Below, one piece after another: positions 1-8,760 of a stretch of 39,785 nt of DNA (the first letter of the stretch is position 1; every line of letters starts with the position of its first letter). The notes under the pieces are model-generated. The model was not told where the DNA came from, ran no database searches, and saw only the letters and a program-made list of their open reading frames with translations. The stretch spans positions 1 to 39,785 of the forward strand of contig JAEYPY010000228.1 of the NCBI GenBank assembly GCA_023410295.1. Reading direction: 5' to 3'. The stretch is from Pseudomonadota bacterium. GTDB lineage: Bacteria; Pseudomonadota; Alphaproteobacteria; Caulobacterales; Aquidulcibacteraceae. Both the position numbers and the translations under genes were made by a program.

Positions 1-1
1 C

Positions 2-157
2 ATCACCGTCTCCTCGCGCAAAGGCACGTGCGACGGCGGCGGTGGCCCGCTCGGCCACCCGGTCGTTTATTACGATATGGGCGAAGAAAATTTCGTCGAA
101 TGCGGCTATTGCGACCGCCGCTTCGTCCTCGCCGAAGGCGCGGGCGAGGGGCACTGA
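2..157 (+). CDS. CHCC-type zinc-finger domain protein, C-terminal part
   Basis: The gene enters from the left edge; only the last 51 codons and the TGA stop are visible. The visible protein has Cys 10 followed by a Gly-rich turn, a GHP motif and then a CGYC pair. This is the Cys-His-Cys-Cys zinc site of the small zinc-finger family related to the mitochondrial complex I subunit NDUFS6. In bacteria these are short stand-alone proteins of roughly 60-80 residues, so most of the gene is probably present. The cellular role is not well established and neighbours do not clarify it. The start codon is outside the window. Confidence 0.8.
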   Translation: MTVSSRKGTCDGGGGPLGHPVVYYDMGEENFVECGYCDRRFVLAEGAGEGH

Positions 158-246
158 TCACCCTCTAAAAAAGAAATGCGAGAGTCCGAAAGGGGCGGGC
201 AGACTCGGCTCGCGCTTCCTATCTCCTCGTCAAGGAGGAGACGCCC

Positions 247-1053
247 ATGCCTGCACGTCCGAACGACGCCGCGAATTTCCATCAGCTACATACGGATTTT
301 CTGATCCTGCCGAATGCGTGGGACGCTGCTTCCGCACGCGTCATTCAGGATGCCGGTGCGAAAGCCATCGCCACCTCGAGTGCAGCGGTCGCCTGGTCGC
401 AGGGCTTTGCTGACGGCCATCACTTTCCGCCGGCGCGTCTCGCGGTCGTGGTTGCTGACATCGCCCGGGCCGTCAGCGTGCCGATCAGCTGCGACGCGGA
501 GGGCGGATATGCGGACGATTCGAAGCAGGCGGCGGAGAATGTCGCCGCCCTCATCGATTCCGGCGCCGTCGGCATCAATCTGGAGGACGGCAAGCAGCCG
601 CACGAGCTGCATCTCAAGAAGATCGAAGCGATCCGCAATCGCGCCCAGCGCGCAGGCGTCAATCTCTTCATCAATGCGCGGACGGACGTCTTCCTGAAGC
701 AGCTCGTCCCGCCGGAACAGGCGCTGGAGGAAACGCTGCGCCGTGCCGCCGCGATCAAGAGCGCCGGCGCGAGCGGGCTCTTCGTGCCGGCGATCGTCAA
801 GCCGGAGGACATCAAGGCTGTGGCGGAAGGAGCTGGGCTGCCTCTCAATGTGATGGCGCGTCCCGGGCTTGGCGATGCCGCAACGCTGAAACAGCTTGGC
901 GTCAAACGCCTCAGCGCGGCGACGGCTACCTTCAACGCCGCCATGGCTGCGCTGCACGATGCAGCGGCGGCGTTTCTGGCCGACGCCGACGCCGAAGCGC
1001 TCTGGGCGCGCCGCGGCAATCCGCCCGACTACAACAAGCTGTTCGGCGGCTGA
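247..1053 (+). CDS. Isocitrate lyase/PEP mutase family protein
   Basis: This 268-residue cytoplasmic enzyme belongs to the phosphoenolpyruvate mutase/isocitrate lyase superfamily. It shows the N-terminal LPNAWDAASA segment, the metal-binding CDAEGGY segment near residue 80, the LEDGK segment near residue 117 and INARTD near residue 140. Family members cleave or form C-C or C-P bonds on 2-oxo acids (oxaloacetate hydrolase, methylisocitrate lyase-like, phosphonopyruvate-related). The subfamily here resembles widespread uncharacterised members and the substrate cannot be read from the sequence. AAGGAGGAG about 7 bases before the ATG is a strong ribosome binding site and fixes the start. It may be co-transcribed with the transporter gene 44 bases downstream. 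Confidence 0.88.
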   Translation: MPARPNDAANFHQLHTDFLILPNAWDAASARVIQDAGAKAIATSSAAVAWSQGFADGHHFPPARLAVVVADIARAVSVPISCDAEGGYADDSKQAAENVAALIDSGAVGINLEDGKQPHELHLKKIEAIRNRAQRAGVNLFINARTDVFLKQLVPPEQALEETLRRAAAIKSAGASGLFVPAIVKPEDIKAVAEGAGLPLNVMARPGLGDAATLKQLGVKRLSAATATFNAAMAALHDAAAAFLADADAEALWARRGNPPDYNKLFGG

Positions 1054-1097
1054 GCCGCGCTTGACCCTTCGCGCACGGGCGCGCACCAAGCGCGGCC

Positions 1098-2000
1098 ATG
1101 ACGCGGACGCGTGCAGCACTGTCGGCGAACGCGCGCGGCGCGCTGTGGATGCTGGCCTCCGCGGTCGCGTTCACCGGGATGGCGTCCTGCATCAAGCTCT
1201 TGGCCCAGCAGGGCTATGCGGAAACGCAGATGATCTTCTTCCGCTGCTTGGCAGGTGTCGTACTGCTGGCGCCCGTGATGTTGCGCGCGGGACCAAGCGT
1301 GTGGGCGACGCCGCGGCCGTGGGTGATGGCGCGCCGCTGCATCGGCTCGGCCATCGGCATGCTGCTCGGCTTTTACGCCTTCGCGCACCTGCCGCTGGCG
1401 ACGGCGCAATCGCTGTCATTCGCGCGCTCGCTGTTCGTCGTGCTGCTGGCGATGCTGCTTCTGAAAGAGAAGGTCGGCGTCTGGCGCCAGAGCGCCATCA
1501 TCGTCGGCTTCATCGGCGTCCTGGTCATGGTGCGCCCGACGGAGATGGAGTTCACTTTGGGCGCACTCGCCGCGCTCGCCGCCGCCCTGCTGCTCGCCTA
1601 CACCATCGTCACCGTGAAGGATCTCTCGCGCGACCACTCCACGCTTTCTCTGGTGCTGTGGATGAATGCGGCCACCACGGTGCTGGGTTTCCCGCTGGCG
1701 CTCATCGCCTGGCGCACCCCAGACTGGGCGGACGCCGCGCTCTTCACCGTGCTCGCAGTCTCCGGCGTTCTCGCACAAACCTTTTTCACGCGCGGGCTCA
1801 CCGCGGGGGACGCGTCGCTGATGGCGTCGATGGATTATATGCGCCTGCCGCTGGCGGCGCTGGCCGGTTTCCTCATCTTCGGCGAAGTGCTGGACGGCTG
1901 GACGTTGGCTGGCGCGGCCATCGTCATCGGCTCGACAATTGTCATCACGCTGCGTGAGAATTACCTGGCCAAGGAGCGCGCTCCGCCGCCGCCGGAGTAG
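1098..2000 (+). CDS. EamA/DMT family transporter
   Basis: A 300-residue inner-membrane protein with about ten hydrophobic segments arranged as two EamA repeats. The second begins near residue 150, where LAALAAALLLAYTIV starts a new set of helices. The drug/metabolite transporter superfamily exports or imports small metabolites; the substrate is unknown. In the second repeat, the helix rich in small residues before the loop FTRGLTAGDASLMASMDY is typical of the family. The C-terminus is short and proline/charge rich. No good Shine-Dalgarno precedes the ATG, and the spacing from the upstream enzyme gene suggests read-through. The polA start follows 34 bases after the stop. Confidence 0.88.
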   Translation: MTRTRAALSANARGALWMLASAVAFTGMASCIKLLAQQGYAETQMIFFRCLAGVVLLAPVMLRAGPSVWATPRPWVMARRCIGSAIGMLLGFYAFAHLPLATAQSLSFARSLFVVLLAMLLLKEKVGVWRQSAIIVGFIGVLVMVRPTEMEFTLGALAALAAALLLAYTIVTVKDLSRDHSTLSLVLWMNAATTVLGFPLALIAWRTPDWADAALFTVLAVSGVLAQTFFTRGLTAGDASLMASMDYMRLPLAALAGFLIFGEVLDGWTLAGAAIVIGSTIVITLRENYLAKERAPPPPE

Positions 2001-2034
2001 AGACGCGGCGCTCGCCATCGCTTATATGGCGGCC

Positions 2035-4896
2035 ATGGCCAAAACTGCTTCGCCCCGCCTCTATCTGATCGACGGCTCGGGCTACATCTTCCGCGCTTAC
2101 CACGCGCTGCCGCCGCTGACGCGGGCGAGCGACGGGCTTTCCGTCGGCGCCGTCGCGGGCTTCTGCAACATGCTGTGGAAGTTCATGCAGGAGATGAAGG
2201 GCGCTGAGGCGCCGACGCACCTCGCCGTCATCTTTGACAAGAGCGAGATCACCTTCCGCAACGAGCTCTACCCTGAGTACAAAGCGCACCGCCCGCCGGC
2301 GCCGGAAGATCTCGCGCCGCAATTTCCGCTGATCCGCGATGCCGTGCGCGCGTTCAATCTGCCTTGCATCGAGATGGGCGGCTTCGAGGCGGACGATCTC
2401 ATCGCCACGTACGCGCGCCAGGCGGCGAGCGCAGGCGCCACGGTGCGTGTCGTCTCGTCTGATAAGGACCTGATGCAGCTCATCGTCGACGGAATTATCC
2501 AGCTTTACGATCCGATGAAGAACAGGCTGCTCGGTCCCGAGGCGGTGATGGAGAAGTTCGGCGTCGGACCGGATAAAGTCATCGATGTGCAAGCCCTGAT
2601 CGGCGACAGCACGGACAACGTCCCCGGCGCACCCGGTATCGGTCCCAAGACCGCGGCGGAGCTGATGGGCATGTTCGGCTCGCTCGATGCGATCCTTGAG
2701 CGCGCCAACGAGATCAAGCAACCTAAGCGCCGCCAAACTTTGATCGACAATGCCGATCAGATACGTCTCTCGCGCACGCTGGTGACGCTGCGCGACGACG
2801 TGCCGGTGGAGCAAAAGTGGGAAGAGTTCGGCCTGCGCGAGCCCGATCCCTCCATGCTGCTCACCTTCCTCGACGCCATGGAATTCCGCACGCTCTCGCG
2901 CCGCGTGCGCGAGCACTATGCCAAGGAAAAGGGCGAAGCGATCGTCGCCAGCTACGCCGCAGGGGCGGAGGCGCCCGCAGCTGCTTCCGGCGCGGTGGTG
3001 GAAGAGGTGGAACGGGAGTTCAAGCGCGACGCTTACAAGTGCGTGCGCGATCTCGCTGCGCTCGAAGTGTTCATGGCCAAGGCCAAGCGCGCCGGCATCA
3101 TCGGCATCGACACCGAGGCCGATAGTTTCGACGCCGCGCGCGCCGAACTGGTCGGCATCTCGCTCGCCGTCGGCGCGAATGACGCGATCTACATTCCGCT
3201 CGCACACAAAAGCGCCGATCCGCGCGCTGGAGAGTTGTTCGGCGCTGAAGCGCCGTCCGCCGATCTCGCGCCCGACATAGGCACGCAAATCCCGCTCGCC
3301 TCGGCGCTCGAGATTCTGAGGCCGCTGCTGGAGGACCCCGCGGTGCTCAAAGTCGGCATGAACGTCAAATGGGACATCGTGCTGTTTGCCAAGCACGGCG
3401 TCGCGCTCGCGCCCTACGACGATCCGATGCTGATCTCGTACGCGCTGTTCGGCGGGCTCGACCCGCACGACAAGACGTTTCTGGTCGAAAAGCACCTCGG
3501 CCATGGGCTCATTCCGCTGAGCGACGTCGCCGGCAAAGGCAAATCGCAAGTGAGCTTCGACCTCGTGCCGATCGAACGCGCGTCCACCTATTCATGCGAA
3601 CAAGCCGACGCCGCGCTCCGCCTTTGGCGCAAGCTCAAGCCGGAGCTTGGCCGCCAGAAGCTCGTCACCGTCTATGAAACGCTGGAGCGGCCGCTGCCGC
3701 CGGTGCTGGCGGCGATGGAGCGTGAGGGCGTCAAGATCGATCCGCAAATGCTCTCGCGCCTCTCCGGCGATTTTGCGCAGCGCATGCTGCAGTACGAGCA
3801 GGAGGCCTATGAGCTGGCTGGGCGCGAGTTCAACATGGGCTCGCCGAAACAGCTCGGCGAAATTCTGTTCGACGAAATGAAACTGCCTGGCGGCAGCAAG
3901 ACCAAGACCGGCGCCTGGTCCACCGACGCCACAATCCTCGAAGACCTCGCCGAAGAGCACGATCTGCCGCGCAAGCTGTTGGATTGGCGCCAGCTCTCGA
4001 AACTGCGCTCCACCTATACTGAAGCGCTGCAAGCGGCCGTCAATCCGCAAACGCGGCGCGTTCACACCACATACGCGCTCGCGGCCAGCACCACCGGGCG
4101 GCTCGCTTCCAACGATCCCAACCTGCAAAACATCCCGATCCGCACCGAAGAAGGCCGGCGCATCCGCGAAGCCTTCATCGCAGAGCCGGGCAATGTGCTC
4201 GTTAGCGCCGATTATTCGCAAATCGAGCTGCGCCTGCTCGCGCACGTCGCCGACATTCCGCAGCTGAAGCAGGCTTTCGCCGACGGCGTCGACATTCACG
4301 CGCGCACGGCCTCGGAAATGTTCGGCGTGCCCGTCGAAGGCATGCCGAAGGAAATCCGCAACAACGCCAAAGCGATCAATTTCGGCATCATCTACGGCAT
4401 CAGCGCCTTCGGCCTCGCGCGCAATCTCGGCATCGAGCGCGAAGAGGCGAGCGCCTACATCAAAAAATACTTCGAACGCTTCCCCGGCATCCGTGACTAC
4501 ATGGAAGCGACCAAGACGTTCGCGCGCGCCAATGGCTATGTGAAAACCATTTTCGGCCGTCGCATCTGGGTCAAAGGCGTGCAATCGAAGAACCCGCAAG
4601 AGCGCCAGTTCGGCGAACGCCAAGCCATTAACGCACCGCTCCAAGGCGCCGCCGCCGACATCATCCGCCGCGCCATGGTGCGCCTGCCCGACGCGCTCGC
4701 GCGCGCCGGCCTGAAATCACGCATGCTGCTGCAAGTGCACGACGAACTCGTGTTCGAAGCGCCGAAGCATGAAGCGGAAACGCTGTGCAGCTTGGCGCGC
4801 GATGTGATGGAAAGCGCGCCAGAGCCCGCGGCAGTGCTTAGCGTGCCGCTGGTGGTGGAAGCCAAGGCCGGCGCGACATGGGGAGCGGCGCATTAG
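2035..4896 (+). CDS. polA: DNA polymerase I
   Basis: DNA polymerase I, 953 residues, acts in Okazaki-fragment maturation and excision repair. Order of domains: 5'-3' exonuclease (about 1-300; LYLIDGSGYIFRAYHALP at the start and a helix-hairpin-helix GAPGIGPKTAAEL), 3'-5' exonuclease (about 350-540) and polymerase A (about 560-953). The polymerase site is intact: DYSQIELR with Asp 726, the O-helix KAINFGIIYG with Lys 779 and Phe 783, and HDE with Asp 903. In the proofreading site D359-x-E361 and Asp 447 are present. However, the position matching E. coli Asp 501 is Gln 523 (YSCEQADAALR in place of a YxxxD motif). I chose the ATG at 2035; an in-frame ATG at 2026 is equally possible, and neither has a clear ribosome binding site. 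Confidence 0.97.
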   Translation: MAKTASPRLYLIDGSGYIFRAYHALPPLTRASDGLSVGAVAGFCNMLWKFMQEMKGAEAPTHLAVIFDKSEITFRNELYPEYKAHRPPAPEDLAPQFPLIRDAVRAFNLPCIEMGGFEADDLIATYARQAASAGATVRVVSSDKDLMQLIVDGIIQLYDPMKNRLLGPEAVMEKFGVGPDKVIDVQALIGDSTDNVPGAPGIGPKTAAELMGMFGSLDAILERANEIKQPKRRQTLIDNADQIRLSRTLVTLRDDVPVEQKWEEFGLREPDPSMLLTFLDAMEFRTLSRRVREHYAKEKGEAIVASYAAGAEAPAAASGAVVEEVEREFKRDAYKCVRDLAALEVFMAKAKRAGIIGIDTEADSFDAARAELVGISLAVGANDAIYIPLAHKSADPRAGELFGAEAPSADLAPDIGTQIPLASALEILRPLLEDPAVLKVGMNVKWDIVLFAKHGVALAPYDDPMLISYALFGGLDPHDKTFLVEKHLGHGLIPLSDVAGKGKSQVSFDLVPIERASTYSCEQADAALRLWRKLKPELGRQKLVTVYETLERPLPPVLAAMEREGVKIDPQMLSRLSGDFAQRMLQYEQEAYELAGREFNMGSPKQLGEILFDEMKLPGGSKTKTGAWSTDATILEDLAEEHDLPRKLLDWRQLSKLRSTYTEALQAAVNPQTRRVHTTYALAASTTGRLASNDPNLQNIPIRTEEGRRIREAFIAEPGNVLVSADYSQIELRLLAHVADIPQLKQAFADGVDIHARTASEMFGVPVEGMPKEIRNNAKAINFGIIYGISAFGLARNLGIEREEASAYIKKYFERFPGIRDYMEATKTFARANGYVKTIFGRRIWVKGVQSKNPQERQFGERQAINAPLQGAAADIIRRAMVRLPDALARAGLKSRMLLQVHDELVFEAPKHEAETLCSLARDVMESAPEPAAVLSVPLVVEAKAGATWGAAH

Positions 4897-4899
4897 TAT

Positions 4900-4990
4900 G
4901 GACCGCCGGCTTCCAGCCGACATACCGGCAGCTAGTTCTGTGCAAGTGGTTCAATCCGAAGCACCGTTGCCGGCCGGAAGCTGGCGGTCC
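4900..4990. repeat. Inverted pair of REP-like palindromes between polA and VOC gene
   Basis: A REP-like unit GGACCGCCGGCTTCCAGCCG lies at 4900-4919. Its inverted copy lies at 4969-4990 and matches at 18 of 20 positions when reverse-complemented. Each arm contains its own small hairpin (CGGCT-TCC-AGCCG in the left arm, GCCGGC-CGGAA-GCTGGC with one G-U pair in the right). Two inverted REP units about 50 bases apart resemble a BIME-type element. It fills the gap between the convergent polA and VOC genes and may act as a bidirectional transcription end or mRNA stabiliser. A related unit is found inside folC. Confidence 0.7.
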
Positions 4991-4997
4991 TCGTAGC

Positions 4998-5420
4998 TCA
5001 AGCCGCCGGCGTGATCTCCACTGACGCGACATTTCGCGTCGCAGCGCCGTGATAGACCGCCTCCACATTGTGCCCGTCGGGATCGAACAGGAAAGCGGCG
5101 TAGTAGCCTGGATGATAGCTCCGCTCGCCCGGCCCGCCATTGTCGCGACCACCGGCGGCGAGGCCGGCTTCATAGAAGCGCTTCACCGCGTCGTGATCGT
5201 CGGCCTGAAACGCAAGATGCACATGGCTCGGCCCGGCTTCATCGGCGGTGTCGATCCAGAGTTCGTCGAAGCTGATCGCCTCATCGCTCTCATAGCTCGG
5301 CGTGCGCCCCAACGCGGCGAGCGCGGCGCGGTAGAAGCGCTTGGCGGCGGCGAGGTCGCTGACGCGAAGGTGCACGTGATCGACCAAGCGGCCACGATGC
5401 TGGACGGGGACTTGGGCCAT
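4998..5420 (-). CDS. VOC family protein (glyoxalase/bleomycin-resistance fold)
   Basis: A 140-residue single-domain vicinal oxygen chelate protein built from two beta-alpha-beta-beta-beta modules. The first begins with LVDHVHLRVSDLAAAKRFY (His 15 as probable metal ligand). The second begins around SHVHLAFQADDHDAVKRFYEAG and ends with the FLFDPDGHNVEAVYH strand that carries the C-terminal Glu ligand. Members include glyoxalases, extradiol dioxygenases and resistance proteins, and the substrate cannot be assigned. It converges with polA across a palindromic repeat and diverges from chvI. The ATG at 5420 lacks an obvious Shine-Dalgarno. Function beyond the fold is unknown. Confidence 0.87.
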   Translation of the reverse strand: MAQVPVQHRGRLVDHVHLRVSDLAAAKRFYRAALAALGRTPSYESDEAISFDELWIDTADEAGPSHVHLAFQADDHDAVKRFYEAGLAAGGRDNGGPGERSYHPGYYAAFLFDPDGHNVEAVYHGAATRNVASVEITPAA

Positions 5421-5568
5421 GCCGGTGAAATGATCCGCCGGCGGGCCAGGTCAAATTCCGGCGAGTTCGCCTTTGGGGAACGCGGAACCTGTTTCCATGC
5501 CGGTAATTGACGGCTAAGACTTCGCTCACCAGGTTCATTACAGCCAAGTCAGGAAGCATCTCGCCCCC

Positions 5569-6267
5569 ATGGCCACTATCGCCCTTGTCGACGACGACGA
5601 GAACATCCTCGCCTCCCTGAAAGTCCTGTTCGAAGGCGAGGGCTACACCGTGCGCACCTATACCGACGGCGCCGCCGCCCTGGCTGCGCTGTCGGAAAGC
5701 CCGCCGGACATCGCCATCCTCGATATCAAGATGCCGCGCATGGACGGCGTCGAAGTGTTGCGGCGGCTGCGGCAAAGCTCGAACCTGCCGGTCATCTTCC
5801 TCACCTCGAAGGACGATGAGATGGACGAGGTCGTCGGCTTCAATGTCGGCGCCGACGATTACATCAAAAAGCCATTCTCTCAGCGGCTGTTGAGCGAGCG
5901 GGTTAAGGCGCTGCTGCGGCGCACCCGCGCTGGCGCGCCCGGCGGCGAAGCGGCGGGAGACAAAAAGCCGATCGTGCGCGGCGAACTGACGCTCGATCCC
6001 AATCGCCATGCCTGCACCTGGAAGGGCGAGCAGGTCCGGCTCACAGTCACCGAATTTCTTATCCTGCAGGCGCTCGCCCAGCGTCCCGGCTACGTGAAGA
6101 GCCGCGATCAGCTGATGGACGCTGCTTATGACGATCAGGTCTATGTCGACGACAGAACCATCGACTCGCACATCAAGCGGCTCCGCAAGAAGTTCCGCGA
6201 CATCGACGGCGACTTCGACGCGATCGAAACCCTCTATGGCGTCGGCTATCGGTACAACGAAGCCTGA
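5569..6267 (+). CDS. chvI: Two-component response regulator ChvI (OmpR family)
   Basis: A 232-residue OmpR/PhoB-type regulator. The receiver domain (1-120) carries the acidic pocket DDD (8-10), the phospho-acceptor Asp 52 in [11 protein letters not shown] and Lys in YIKKPF. The winged-helix DNA-binding domain (about 140-230) ends in the recognition-helix region [15 protein letters not shown]. The run [31 protein letters not shown] and the partner kinase immediately downstream identify it as ChvI rather than PhoB. In alphaproteobacteria ChvI controls envelope, acid-stress and carbon-related genes. The chvG start overlaps its last 32 bases. A TTGACG hexamer at 5507-5512 could be a -35 element, but no convincing -10 follows it. 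Confidence 0.93.
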   Translation: MATIALVDDDENILASLKVLFEGEGYTVRTYTDGAAALAALSESPPDIAILDIKMPRMDGVEVLRRLRQSSNLPVIFLTSKDDEMDEVVGFNVGADDYIKKPFSQRLLSERVKALLRRTRAGAPGGEAAGDKKPIVRGELTLDPNRHACTWKGEQVRLTVTEFLILQALAQRPGYVKSRDQLMDAAYDDQVYVDDRTIDSHIKRLRKKFRDIDGDFDAIETLYGVGYRYNEA

Positions 6268-7894
6268 TCGCTCGCGCGCGGAGGGGCTGAAGGCGTTCTT
6301 CCGCTCGCGCCTCGTCCGCATCATCTTCATCTGGAATTTCGCCGGGCTGTTCGTCCTGATCCTCGGCGTGCTCCTGCTGACGGAGATGCGCGCGGGGCTG
6401 ACGGAAGCGCAATTCCGCAACCTGCGCACGCAGGGCGAGCTGATCACCAATCTCCTGATCGAGACCGGTACGGTCGAGGGCGATCCCTATCCGTATGTGA
6501 ACGAGCCAGCGGTGCGTGCGGTGCTGAAGCGCATTCTGCCGCCGATTGCCGAGGGCGCGCGGCCCGGGGTCGGACGCCCGCGCGTGCGCATGTTCGCCGA
6601 AGACGGCCGCCTCATCGCCGACAGCGACGTGATCTATGATCGGCTTGAAGAGCAGCCGCTGCCGGAACTTGGCGAACCGACTATCGGCGAAACCATCCAG
6701 AGCGTTGCCTCCCGCGTCGAATATCTGCGCCTGACGCCCTGGCGGCCCACCATCAGCCTCGAAGAAGAGCACGCGCGCGCCATGCGCGGCGAAATCGTCC
6801 GCGGCGAACGGCTCAACGAGAAAGGCGAGCGCGTCGTCTCCGTCACCATGCCGCTTCGGCGCGTGCAGCAGGTTATGGGCACGGTGACGATCGAGAGCGC
6901 TGACGTCGAGCGCATTCTCGTCGCCGAACGCGCGAGCATGATCCCGTTCATGCTGGGCGCCACCATCGCGATCTTTCTCTCGTCGCTGCTGCTGGCGCTC
7001 TTCATCGCCCGCCCGCTGCGCCACCTTGCCCGCGCCGCCGACAGCCTGCGCCTCTCCGGTGCGACGCGCCTTTCCTTGCCGCACGAATCAAAGCGCAAGG
7101 ACGAGATCGGTGCGCTGGCGCATTCGCTCGAAGCCATGACCGGCGCGCTTGCCGACCGGATCGACGCGAACGAACGCTTCGCGGCCGATGTCAGCCACGA
7201 GATCAAGAACCCGCTCGCCTCGATCAAGTCGGCGGTGGAATCGGCGCGCACCGCGCGCGATCCCGCGCAGCAAAGCCAGATGCTCGGCATCGTCGCCCAG
7301 GACGTGCAGCGGCTCGACCGGCTCGTTACCGACATCGCCCGCGCCAGCCGCATCGAAGCGGAAACCGCGCGCACCGACCTTCACGCGGTCGATCTCGGCG
7401 CGCTGCTTTATGAGCTCGTCCGCGCCTATGCTCCGCCGCCGGACCAGCCATCAAGCGTTGATATCGTCTTCAAAGGCGCAAAGCCCGAACACGCCATCGT
7501 CCTCGGCCAAGAAGGGTCGCTGGGCCAAGTGTTCCGCAATCTTATCGACAACGCCAAGTCCTTCAGCCCGCCAGGGGGCACGGTGACGGTGTCGGCCGAG
7601 GTCGTTCGCACCAAGGAATCGGCGACGCTGTGCGCGGTCGTCGAGGACGAAGGCCCCGGCATCCCGCCCGAAAACCTGGAAAACATCTTCCAACGCTTCT
7701 ACACCCAGCGCCCCAAGGGAACCGCGTTTGGCGGCAATTCAGGCCTCGGCCTCTCCATCGCCCGGCAAATTGTCTCTGCGCACGGTGGGCGAATCTACGC
7801 ACAGAACCGCGACGGACAGGGTAAGGAGCGCGGCGGAGCGCGCCTTGTGGTTGAGTTGCCGCTTGCTTCGGCGCCTAAGCACGAAGCGCGATGA
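6236..7894 (+). CDS. chvG: Sensor histidine kinase ChvG (ExoS)
   Basis: The membrane-bound partner of ChvI, 552 residues. A first membrane span (about 27-48) is followed by a periplasmic sensor of roughly 185 residues and a second span (about 235-257). Then come a HAMP domain, the HisKA dimerisation helix with phospho-acceptor His 321 in [12 protein letters not shown], and a HATPase_c domain with N-box [12 protein letters not shown] and G-boxes VEDEGPGIP and NSGLGLSIA. In Rhizobiales the periplasmic region binds the repressor ExoR; whether this holds here is unknown. I chose the ATG at 6236, which overlaps chvI by 32 bases. A more upstream ATG at 6128 would add a low-complexity Ser/Thr/Arg tail that only reflects chvI read out of frame. 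The stop overlaps the ATG of a short frame (ATGA at 7891-7894). Confidence 0.93.
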   Translation: MASAIGTTKPDRSRAEGLKAFFRSRLVRIIFIWNFAGLFVLILGVLLLTEMRAGLTEAQFRNLRTQGELITNLLIETGTVEGDPYPYVNEPAVRAVLKRILPPIAEGARPGVGRPRVRMFAEDGRLIADSDVIYDRLEEQPLPELGEPTIGETIQSVASRVEYLRLTPWRPTISLEEEHARAMRGEIVRGERLNEKGERVVSVTMPLRRVQQVMGTVTIESADVERILVAERASMIPFMLGATIAIFLSSLLLALFIARPLRHLARAADSLRLSGATRLSLPHESKRKDEIGALAHSLEAMTGALADRIDANERFAADVSHEIKNPLASIKSAVESARTARDPAQQSQMLGIVAQDVQRLDRLVTDIARASRIEAETARTDLHAVDLGALLYELVRAYAPPPDQPSSVDIVFKGAKPEHAIVLGQEGSLGQVFRNLIDNAKSFSPPGGTVTVSAEVVRTKESATLCAVVEDEGPGIPPENLENIFQRFYTQRPKGTAFGGNSGLGLSIARQIVSAHGGRIYAQNRDGQGKERGGARLVVELPLASAPKHEAR

Positions 7895-8010
7895 TTAGTC
7901 TCAAAACTGCAATCGCAGTGTTCCTTTGGCTTTCAACGCAGGTGCGAAGAGGAGTATCTGTGTTCCAACTTTCCTCGGGTCCCTGGCGGGTGGCGGGAGC
8001 TTCTGAATGA
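7891..8010 (+). CDS. Possible 39-codon coupled small ORF between chvG and ptsM
   Basis: A 39-codon frame starts at the ATG that overlaps the chvG stop (ATGA, 7891-7894) and ends in the TGA that overlaps the ptsM start (ATGA, 8007-8010). Inside it, AGGAG (7950-7954) precedes an in-frame GTG (7960) by 5 bases, which would give a 16-codon peptide. The N-terminal part is hydrophobic (TAIAVFLWLS). Codon use (AGT, GGA, GTA, AGA, CGA) differs from neighbours, and 7921-7980 holds 30 G+C in 60 by hand count. It occupies the place where hprK normally sits. It may be a coupling leader, a relic or chance; I cannot tell. Confidence 0.25.
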   Translation: MISLKTAIAVFLWLSTQVRRGVSVFQLSSGPWRVAGASE

Positions 8011-8414
8011 TCGGCGTTGTCGTGGTGTCCCACGGCCGCTTGGCGGACGAGTTTGTCGCCGCGGCTGAGCATGTGCTTGGACCCCAAGAGCAGATGCGGG
8101 CCATCGCCATTGGTCCCAATGACAATATGGAAGAGCGCCGCGCCGACATCATCGACGCGGTGCGTTCGGTCGAGCGCGGCGACGGCGTCGTCATCCTCAC
8201 CGACATGTTCGGCGGCACGCCCTCGAACCTCGCCATCTCGGTGATCAACCAGGTGAAGACGGAAGTCATCGCCGGTGTGAACCTCCCCATGCTGATCAAG
8301 CTGGCGGAAGTGCGCGACAAGGTGAGCTTGCCGGAAGCGGCGCTGGCGGCGCAGGATGCCGGGCGCCGGTACATCCGCGTCGCTTCGGTTGAGCTTGCCG
8401 GCGGCGCGCCGTAA
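8007..8414 (+). CDS. PTS EIIA component, mannose type (PtsM/ManX)
   Basis: A 135-residue EIIA of the mannose family, the cytoplasmic phospho-carrier that receives phosphate from HPr. The active-site His 9 lies in VVVSHGRLA. The family segment GVVILTDMFGGTPSN is present near residues 60-75. As in other alphaproteobacteria there is no EIIB or EIIC gene beside it, so it probably has a regulatory rather than transport role. It belongs to the PtsNtr-like branch that responds to nitrogen and carbon status. A GGGAG motif about 8 bases upstream supports the ATG at 8007, which overlaps the preceding short frame. HPr follows 19 bases downstream. Confidence 0.9.
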   Translation: MIGVVVVSHGRLADEFVAAAEHVLGPQEQMRAIAIGPNDNMEERRADIIDAVRSVERGDGVVILTDMFGGTPSNLAISVINQVKTEVIAGVNLPMLIKLAEVRDKVSLPEAALAAQDAGRRYIRVASVELAGGAP

Positions 8415-8433
8415 CGCACGGACGCGGGGGGCC

Positions 8434-8709
8434 ATGAGCGTCAGACGCACCATCGCCGTCACCAACAAAAAGGGCCTGCACGCGCGCGCATCGCGCAAGC
8501 TGGCCGAACTGGCGCTCAACTACGAAAGCACGCGCATCATCGTCCGCCGTGACGACGAAGAAGCGGACGCCCGTTCGCTCATGGACCTCATGATGCTGGG
8601 CGCAGGGGTCGGCATGGATGTCGAGGTCGAGACCCGCGGGCCAGAGGCCGAAGAGGCGATGGCCCAAGTCGAAGCCCTCTTCGCCGCCAAATTTTACGAG
8701 ACCGAGTAG
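8434..8709 (+). CDS. ptsH: HPr-family phosphocarrier protein
   Basis: A 91-residue HPr-type phosphocarrier. The phospho-acceptor His 16 lies in NKKGLHARASRKL. Ser 48 in ARSLMDLMML corresponds to the regulatory Ser 46 that HPr kinase modifies in other bacteria. HPr shuttles phosphate from EI (PtsP) to EIIA proteins. Ser conservation suggests HPr kinase control may still exist although hprK is not in its usual place upstream. I chose the ATG at 8434; longer in-frame versions would overlap ptsM and add residues outside the conserved HPr fold. It forms an operon with ptsM. Confidence 0.93.
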   Translation: MSVRRTIAVTNKKGLHARASRKLAELALNYESTRIIVRRDDEEADARSLMDLMMLGAGVGMDVEVETRGPEAEEAMAQVEALFAAKFYETE

Positions 8710-8760
8710 CATCCATAGCGGGCGCCCGCTGCATCCTTCGGACCAATGCGAGGGGATTCC

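Noticed and set aside
1945..3549. A 534-codon open frame antisense to polA
   Set aside because: It mirrors the polA codons, is Arg/His rich and has no domain; the sense strand is clearly DNA polymerase I.
5478..5512. GGAACC before chvI as an ECF/EcfG-type promoter
   Set aside because: GGAACC is present, but no CGTT-type -10 lies 16-17 bases downstream.
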